Positions 56,767 to 64,000 of a stretch of DNA of 64,000 nucleotides are shown here, in pieces. Position numbers and translations under genes: made by a program. Below the pieces are notes generated by a model. The model was given only the letters and a program-made list of their open reading frames with translations, searched no databases and had not been told where the DNA came from. Each line of letters opens with the position of its first letter. Position 1 is the stretch's first letter. Origin of the DNA: Buxus sempervirens (taxonomy: Eukaryota; Streptophyta; Magnoliopsida; Buxales; Buxaceae); NCBI GenBank assembly GCA_947561395.2, contig OX387193.1, positions 12,400,001-12,464,000 on the forward strand. The letters run 5' to 3'.

Positions 56767-59597
56767 TGTGAGACATGGAAAAAATCACCGAAGATGATCA
56801 TCCCTCCGTCAACACACGGGCTCGACGTAAAAACGTGGGAGTCACCACCATTCAAGGTTTAGAGGTGTGAATGGACACCAAAAGATTAAAAACAAACAAG
56901 CAAAAAATAGATAAAAAACAAATTCTAGGGTAAAAATAACCCTACTTGAAAATCAAACCCAGAGATGGGTAAGGGGATTAGATTATGAATGGGGAAAGGC
57001 GTTAGGCACCCCCATTCACCCACACAAGGTGGTTGCCAAGTGTTGCTCATGCTAAGGAAAATAAGAAAGCTTGCTAAAAATCATTAGAAACCTTGAAAAA
57101 GGACAAATGTATGATATCTTCACATGAAAATCCAAATGAATTCCAGATTCTCTTTTATGTCAATATCATTTCTGGAATATCACAAAAAGATGGAAATCAA
57201 AGCAAAAGTTGCACAAAACCAAGTTGATGCAAATCCGGGGAATTCGGTAAAAAGTAATGCCATTTGTCTTGAAATCATTCAAATCCAATCTTAAATTAAT
57301 CCAAACCAAATCCATTTGAAAGCTTATGGTAAATAAAAGTCTCATGCAAAATTTCGATTAAATCTGGTTGAAATTCTAAGAATTATGCCTCTTTTAAAGT
57401 TGCTGTTGGAGATAATTGAAAGTAACAAGTAAGCAAGTTTGGAAAATCACCTAGAAACATCGGCTCCATAAACATCCATGAAATTTGGTGTCAATGAAGT
57501 CTGTATGGCCATCTTTAAAATGAAACTAGCCTCATATAAAAACTCATTCGGATGTGCCTTGGGTGACTTCCCGAACATGCCCCGAGGATCACAGATTAAC
57601 CCAGAAAAGTGCAGTTGAGCAGTTCTGAGTAAATCTGCTACCCACGAGACAATTTTAATCAAAAAATTATGAAACCAACTGGATTTAAAAGTAGACTCAT
57701 AAAGGAGTTCCCAGAAAAGAAAATCACTCGAATCAGATTTAAAACAATCAGATGACGCCCATTCGAAGTGATAGGTTCAACAGTTTGACCTGAAATGACC
57801 TCTCAACTTCGGCAGAATGGTGTCAAAAATCTGCAACCTAGAAATTAATGAAATTTGGTAGGCATAAACTAGATAGCCTCACCTTTCCCATGGTTCTGGA
57901 ATCACTTCAAAATTCATCCGGATGATGAAGTTATGAGTGTCCGAAGTTAGGGTACAGTTGCTGTAAAGTTAAGCCTTTTTTGGAGAAAAACAATTCAAAA
58001 CTGTGACAAAGTGTGTGCAATTCGTGCAAGATGAATGCAAATCCTTTAAAAATCATTTAAAGACATTCCAGAATTGATTGAGGCCATTTATTTTAGGTTT
58101 ATCACAACGAATGTAATAAATCCCCAAATATGAGCCTATCCCGCCAAAATCATGCTATGTATGTGCAAGTGTGAAAAATCATTCAATAACAATATAACAA
58201 CATAGCATGCATTCATATTTATCAAAATAAGGTTCTAAAAGCAACCTAGGGTTCCGTTCCATTATCGTTTCCCTTATTTCTCTTTCCCCGTTAAACACGG
58301 TTCTTCAAGATAATCTTAGGGTACTTTGAATATGAAACGGGCTTCACAGATTCAAAAGGCTTATGCAAAATAAGGTTCTAGCACCAGGATCAATCCCCAA
58401 TCTCGTTTCTCCTAGATCCCGCCTTCACGTTTTACGGCTAGGGGGAGTCTTGAGATACTTTGAGCCAGGGAAGGGTTTTCACACACATAGAAGGCCTTAT
58501 TCTACAGGAAGGTAGAAGAAGAGATCTAGAATCTAGAATGTAAAAACAGAAAATAAAGAAGAGGTTTGAGGCTTACCTGGGGTTCTGGAAGCAATCCGGC
58601 AGCGGTTCCCTTCTTCACTCGGAGCTCTTGGATCTCCAACTTATGGCCATTTGCTTAAGGAGGAGCCTCATATTTATAGGCAAAGGCTAGGATTAGGGTT
58701 GCAGGGATGGTAGACACAACCTAATGTCTAGAACCCTCAAACCTTAACCCTAAGGCCATTTCCGAGATTTCCCCTCTTTTAATGAGCGACATGATGGTAA
58801 AAAGTGAAATCTCTCGGAAAACCATAATTTTGAGCAAAACTAATGTATCCGGCACATCAGGTCGGATATACAAGCGCCTATGTGTATCCGGCATATGTTG
58901 CCGGATACATTAAGGTCTACTTGTATCTGGCATTATCTGTCGGATACAATAAAGATCCTTTGTATCCGACATTATCTGTCGGATACAATAAAGATGTTTT
59001 GTATCCGACATTATCTGTCGGATACAAAAAAGAAGAAGCTTTTATCCGAATTTTAACACAGGCAATACTTATTTACATGTAATATCGTTTAAGCAAATGT
59101 CCTCATATTTTTTAATCTCCATTTACGTAAGATGTTACATGTAAATAAGCAAACACCCCCCCATTTGAATCCATTAAAAATAGTTCTAGACCCAAATTAT
59201 AAGTGAATAAAAAGTCAATTTTCCAGTTCTAGGCAAAATTCCGATTTTTCAGGTCTGGAAAAAAGGTTCAATATGTTAAAACCAAGGTATTCGTTAAGAT
59301 TTAAAATCTCAAAAAATTCTTTTATGCAATAACAAGGCTAAAAACCTGATTACCGGGAAAAATTATCTTGAAATCTGGCTTTAAAAAATATTTCATTTTC
59401 TGGGGTCAAAAGTCAACAAAATTCAATCGGAAAAAGTTTGACTTTGCATAAAAGATTGAATTCGGGCCTTTTCCTTTGCCGTTTTGGATTCAAATGGGTT
59501 AAGTACCTCAAACCCAATGCAAAGAATTGAAAATTCCAATAAAATATTTCTCTCCTTCAAGATTTATCAAAAAGCGTGCAATTTTGCGGTGTCTACA
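56767..59597 (-). mobile_element. 5' LTR of C (2831 bp)
   Basis: Partner of 45947-48721 and highly similar by eye. It holds the palindrome array 58845-59025, a TATA box near 58671-58678, and the conserved GCCGTAAAACGTGAAG block near 58430. Confidence 0.88.
58845..59025. repeat. Palindrome array, five units, 39-bp period (C 5' LTR)
   Basis: Units start at 58845, 58884, 58923, 58962 and 59001. The third has CTG for CCG; otherwise the arrays of both LTRs agree. Confidence 0.95.
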
Positions 59598-59602
59598 ACT
59601 GC

Positions 59603-60030
59603 CCAAAAAGGTTCTTGAAAAAGGTCTGAAATTCAAAGTCTTTCAGAGGCCCAAAGATTTTTTTGAGAAAAAGTCTGAAATTCAAAGGCTTTCAGAGGCC
59701 CAAAATGGCTGAAATTCAAAGGCTTTCAGAGGCTCAAATGATCTGAAATTCAAAGGCTTTCAGAGGCCCAAAAGATCTGAAATTCAAAGGCTTTCAGAGG
59801 CCCAAAAGGTCTGAAATTCAAAGGCTTTCAGAGGCCCCAGGATTTTTAAGAAAAAGTCTGAAATTCAAAGGCTTTCAGAGGCCCAAGGATTTTTTGAGAA
59901 AAAGTCTGAAATTCAAAGGCTTTCAGAGGCCCAAGGATTTTTTTGAGAAAAAGTCTGAAATTCAAAGGCTTTCAGAGGCCCAGGGAGTTCTTGAGAAAAG
60001 GTTTGAAATTCAAAGGCTTTCAGAGGCCCA
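59603..60030 (-). repeat. Tandem hairpin array of B leader, proximal part (about 10 units)
   Basis: All units are of the TCTGAAA/TTTCAGA type with loop TTCAAAGGC, two with one-base changes in a stem. Confidence 0.9.
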
Positions 60031-60184
60031 GGGATTTTCTCTCACATTTATATTTATTTATTTATTTCTTTTTTTTGTTTTTTTTAAGCATTTTATTCAA
60101 ACTCATTTCCCTTTTTTCATCATTTAAAGGTTAAAGGAACAAAATTTAGTGGGAAAAACTGATTTAAATTGAATTTTGCGCGAA

Positions 60185-60317
60185 AACCGCATATTCACCA
60201 TGGTCCGGCCTTGCCCGTATTCAAATTACGAGCAAGCCGTGACCGTATGATTAACACGGGCGAGCCCAGCCCGTATAACCAATACGGGCGAGCCTAGACC
60301 GTGTACCAAATGCGGTT
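60185..60317. repeat. Palindrome array, five units, 28-bp period (B leader)
   Basis: Units start at 60185, 60213, 60241, 60269 and 60297, the same spacing as 29860-29992 in A. Confidence 0.93.
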
Positions 60318-60916
60318 TTACGGAGCTCTTTTATGTTTTTCCAGTTTTTATATGGTTTGATCACTTTGATTGCTCATCCAAACATACGGTTCACCCAGTG
60401 CAAGGCTTCTAAACTATCCCAAAGTGGACTTTGACCTATTTGCAAAACACATGTTTAGGAGGGCACATGTGCTCTCCAAATTGACACCATACTCAAGAAT
60501 TTGGTACCCTTTTGTTGCCTCTTGTATGAACATTGGGTAGGATTGATCCTGAACAGAGTTGAGAACTCCTCCTATGGGCTACACCAATTTTAGGAAATAT
60601 GCATATTTGGGACCAATTTTATCCCAAACTAATGGCTATCATGACACCCCTATGACATGAAAATAATGCAAAAATTTAAGGTTACCTTGTTACCTTCAAT
60701 ATGGCATTCGCATTATGCCCTGGTTTGTAAGCCATGCAAATGGCCTTTCCACAATTACAAACCCATATTCCCACGTAATTGTGTATTTTAGCCAAAAACG
60801 TGTATCTCCACCTTCAAGCGTAGGGGCTTTGGGTTTTGGCTTAATGGCAACTTAGCACTCAAGCCTAGTGATCACCAGAATCCCAGATCCACATTATCAT
60901 CATATCATTGGCCCAA

Positions 60917-61020
60917 AGTTCTAAGGTGAATGTTTTCACTTTCGCTTTCCGAAGCATCGACCTCGTTGCGCCAAGCTACACACATTCGGGTTCAACTTCC
61001 TATAGGTTAAGGGTAGGCTG
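60917..61020 (-). other. Conserved leader block of B
   Basis: Nearly the same as 30607-30710 in A; lies between the palindrome array and the primer binding site. Confidence 0.7.
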
Positions 61021-61549
61021 TGTAAAAAAAATAAAATGTGCACAGTGCATTGTAAAAATAGGGTGCATTCACAACGTCCCAAACCCTTGCCACTATTTTC
61101 GCAGCCATGCATAAAGAAACCAAGGCATAATAGGAAAGCATATTTAAAGTAAACAAATACACAAAGCAATCCCTATAGCACCTAAAACATGCTCATAAAA
61201 ATCATCCAATCATGCAAACATATGATCATGCTATACAACCCAAAAACACATCATGGAGATCATGCTGAAAATTAAAATATGTTATTATAAAAATATAGCA
61301 AGAAATAAGCATGGTTTAGCAAAACGAACCTCCCCTATGCATGTTTCTAGAAACAATCCTATAAATCAAAATTAAGCATGTTTCTTCCCCCATGAATTCT
61401 TAAGCAATAAATCAGATTTAAAACATACCCAACATGCTTAAGAACACAAAATAGCAAGCAAAACAAAAACATGCTAAAAACATAAAATAGCAAGCGAATC
61501 CAAAAATCTCAAAAACATGAACAAACACCAAAAGGCTCAAATCCTCAAG

Positions 61550-61567
61550 TCCCCAGCGGAGTCGCCA
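61550..61567 (-). other. Primer binding site of B
   Basis: TGGCGACTCCGCTGGGGA on the minus strand, two bases after the 5' LTR. Confidence 0.75.
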
Positions 61568-61569
61568 GT

Positions 61570-63374
61570 TGTGAGACATGGGAAAAAAATCAATTCAATG
61601 ACTTCCCTGATCATCACACGGGATTGGTTAAAAACACAGAATCGCCACCATTCTGTTTATGTGTGAATGGACACCAAAATATCAAATAAGCACAAAAGGC
61701 AAATTTAGGGTAAAAATAACCCTCTAAAAAAAACAACCAGAGATGGGTAAGGGGATTAGGTTATGAACAGGGGAAGGTGTTAGGCACCCCTATTCATCCA
61801 CACAAGGTGGTTGCCAGGTATTGTTCATGTTAAAATAAAGGAAAAAGGCTTGCTATAAAAATCACAAAAAAGACAAAAGTGTATGGTTTTTCATACGAAC
61901 ATCCTAATTGATCCAGAACTTTCAAATATGATCATACCATTCCTAGGGTTTCATGATTAAAACAAAATTAAGATAAAACCAAATAAAACCAAAATAAAGT
62001 GAAAAATCAAAAAATCTGGCTTCAAGTTAAATTCTAGAAATCTAGAAAAATATGATTTTTTATAAAATATTGCAGGATTGAACTTGAACAGTCCAGGACA
62101 TAGGTATAGCCCAAATTTCACTTTAAATCAAAAAATAAAAACCAAGAATACCCACGTTGATGAAGAACATCAAAAGGGGAGAACTTAGACTGTAGGGTTT
62201 TCTCTCAAAAGTAAAAAAGGACTCAAAAACCATATCATGAAACCCTAGAATTTACTTTCAGGCTTTTGGATCCAGATCTACCATATTGATCATGATAGAT
62301 CCAGGATCTTAGCCTATAATCACAAAAATCACGAAAACAGTGCTATAGGTGCAAAAGTGGTGAAAATCCAAATTCTAGAAAAAATTGGGGATCTCATGCT
62401 ATAAACATCATGAACTCATAAGATTAATCCAGATTCAATCACAAGATCATTAAAACATTATCAGGATATCAAAAACAGCCACATCTCACAGATTAGAGCA
62501 CATGGGGGTCTACCCTACGGATCCACCTGTTCTCTTTTCCCCAGCTCTCTCTTCACGTTTTACGGCTAGAGAGGATTCTTGAGGTACTTGGAGATAGGTT
62601 TGGGTACACAAACACAATCAGAGGCTTTATTCTAGAAAAAAAGGAGAAAAACATATATGGGGTTCTATTCTAGAGATCCACCTGTTCCCCTTTCCCCTAG
62701 CTCTCTCTTTACGTTTTACAGCTAGAGAGACTCTTGAGGTACTTAGAGACAAGTTTAGGAATACAAGACAAAAGATGGCCTTATTCTACAGCAATAGAGA
62801 AGATCCTATTACTTCTAGAATTGAAGACAGAAAATAAAAGGGAAAAGGGACTTACCTGGATTGAGCAAGCAGAGCAGCAGGAATTCCTCTCTTCTCTTGG
62901 AGTTCCTTGGACTTCAAATTTTTGTGGCCTTTTGCTTGAGGAGAGACCCTCTATTTATAAGCAAAGGCAGGGGTATGGTTGGTCCAAGGTTTGGCAAGAT
63001 AGAGTTTTAGATTGAGTTAAACATAAGGATAATACCCATCCATGGCCAACAAGGATAAATGAGATAATTCGAACAGATAAATAAGAGAATTCGCTTATCC
63101 AAGAGAGATATTTGGGTGCAGATAAGGCTCAAAAATCAAAAAGGTAAAATTCGCACAAAGACCCTGTGCCCGTATATATATTACGATCGCGCCCTACCCG
63201 TATTATTAATACTGGCATGCCGTGACCGTATATCAACTGCAGATTTGACCAGACCGTAAACAAAATACGATCATGACCAGTTTGGCCAGATTTTACACTT
63301 TTTTGACCTGTTTCAAATCCCAATTAATATTTTCAATTATTTTCTCATTTTTAGTGCAATTTGGGGTGTCTACA
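61570..63374 (-). mobile_element. 5' LTR of B (1805 bp)
   Basis: Partner of 38144-39960. In element sense: TGTAGACACCCC, palindromes, TATA box (62959-62952), two tandem copies of the block with TAAAACGTGAAG-type sequence, end CCCATGTCTCACA. Confidence 0.9.
63168..63272. repeat. Palindrome array, four units, 28-bp period (B 5' LTR)
   Basis: Units start at 63168, 63196, 63224 and 63252. Several CGG cores have decayed to CGA or TGG. Confidence 0.92.
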
Positions 63375-63379
63375 CCTGG

Positions 63380-64000
63380 GCCCTATGCTCGTCAGACAGC
63401 AGGCTGGGCCGTGCATTGAGCCCAGGCGCTCTAAACCCAGGCGGGTCGGCCTGGCCGTGGCCAAGACCCGCGCCCAGGTATTAAGGCTCGCGCGAACCCA
63501 AATATCGTAATCAGTCCAATCCGGCCCATACGCACTTTGCTGGCCCATATACACGCCCAGGCCTATACCGGTCCGCTCTTGTCTCTTCCGACCCGTGCGC
63601 GCCTGTACCGGCCCAAACCCAAAAGTTCTGACCCGTTTCACCTTGATCAGGCCGTTTGGCCTGAACTGTTTGACCTGGGCCGCCTGAACCGGTAGCCTCT
63701 GAACCACAAAACCAGTCCGGTTTAACCCAAAATTACTATTTTAAGCCTAATTTGACTCTAGAAAAATCCGAGAAAATTCATAAAAATCCCAGAAGTCTTC
63801 TAAAACCTAAATTCATCAAAATTACATCAAAACTCATGATGTAAAAATATAATTACTCTCCTTCTTCATAAAAAAGTGTTTTAAAAGCATCCAAAGTGCT
63901 TTCAACCAACCCACAATGTTTCCAAAAGTGTTCAACATTGGACTAGAAAGTCATATTTCAATCCAAATTGAACCATTAAATGTCTAACATAATGGTTCTC
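63380..64000. other. Right flank of B, GC-rich then A/T-rich, unassigned
   Basis: The first ~330 bp are rich in GGCCC and CCCAGGC motifs, the rest A/T-rich. The style resembles the GGGCCC-rich part of LTR G but I cannot align it. No gene is supported. Confidence 0.4.

Larger units (their letters stand above)
45947..59597 (-). mobile_element. LTR element C, gag pseudogene only (13.65 kb), nested in B
   Basis: Ends TGTGAGACATGG and GTGTCTACA. The target copies ACGGC (45942-45946) and ACTGC (59598-59602) differ at one base. Same layout as A and B but a distinct family: LTRs of about 2.8 kb, different palindrome sequence and a 39-bp period. Element sense is minus. No pol domain. Gag is broken in three places. 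Confidence 0.85.
38144..63374 (-). mobile_element. LTR element B, gag-only, with nested C (25.2 kb; about 11.6 kb net)
   Basis: Ends TGTGAGACATGG and GTGTCTACA with perfect target duplication CCTGG (38139-38143, 63375-63379). The layout in element sense equals that of A: 5' LTR 63374-61570, primer binding site, leader with palindromes and hairpins (interrupted by C), gag 45266-43452, 3' non-coding region, polypurine tract, 3' LTR 39960-38144. No pol domain was found. Sequence similarity to A is high throughout, so A and B are one family. Confidence 0.88.

Noticed and set aside
63351..63707. 118-codon open frame on the minus strand
   Set aside because: It crosses the end of the B LTR and its target duplication into the flank, so it is not an ancestral gene.

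Overview
The window is plant nuclear DNA made almost entirely of transposable elements. I recognise no host protein gene, tRNA, rRNA or CRISPR array. The evidence for a plant is a PIF/Harbinger element whose transposase carries spliceosomal introns, a CACTA element, and large Ty3/gypsy-type LTR elements whose gag resembles the plant Tat/Ogre lineage. The density of nested insertions suggests a flowering plant with a large genome; the species cannot be told. All boundaries were read by eye.

Layout. 1-1072 is the 3' internal end of a plus-strand LTR element (E0) that enters from the left; its 3' LTR is 1073-3298. 3849-6793 is a non-autonomous CACTA element with GGT target-site duplications (TSDs). 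9102-9594 plus 17142-17262 is an old LTR relic split by a 7.5-kb PIF/Harbinger element (9595-17141, TSD TTA). 17779-37685 is a four-level nest: solo LTR F (TSD ATAAT) holds solo LTR D (TSD AATAT), which holds gag-only element A (TSD GTTTG), which holds solo LTR G (TSD GAATG). 38139-63379 is gag-only element B (TSD CCTGG), whose leader holds gag-only element C (TSD ACGGC/ACTGC).

A, B and C lie on the minus strand. In element sense each has a 5' LTR, a primer binding site, a long leader, one gag ORF, a long non-coding 3' region, a polypurine tract and a 3' LTR. No protease, reverse transcriptase, RNase H or integrase was seen, so they probably depend on an autonomous relative. Gag is open in A and B and broken in C.

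The most unusual signals are two structural codes carried by these elements. (1) Arrays of short palindromes with an invariant CCG-N11-CGG core occur upstream of the LTR TATA box and again inside the elements. They repeat every 28 bp in A and B, every 39 bp in C, and mostly every 39 bp (with some irregular steps) in E0 and F. The flanking half-sites differ between families but keep their symmetry. (2) The leaders of A, B and C hold about 10 to 30 tandem hairpins each. The loop is nearly constant while the stems change on both arms together, a covariation pattern that points to selection on RNA structure. Element E0 also has an antisense promoter-like unit with the same palindromes, a TATA box, an ATG-free leader and a consensus splice donor.
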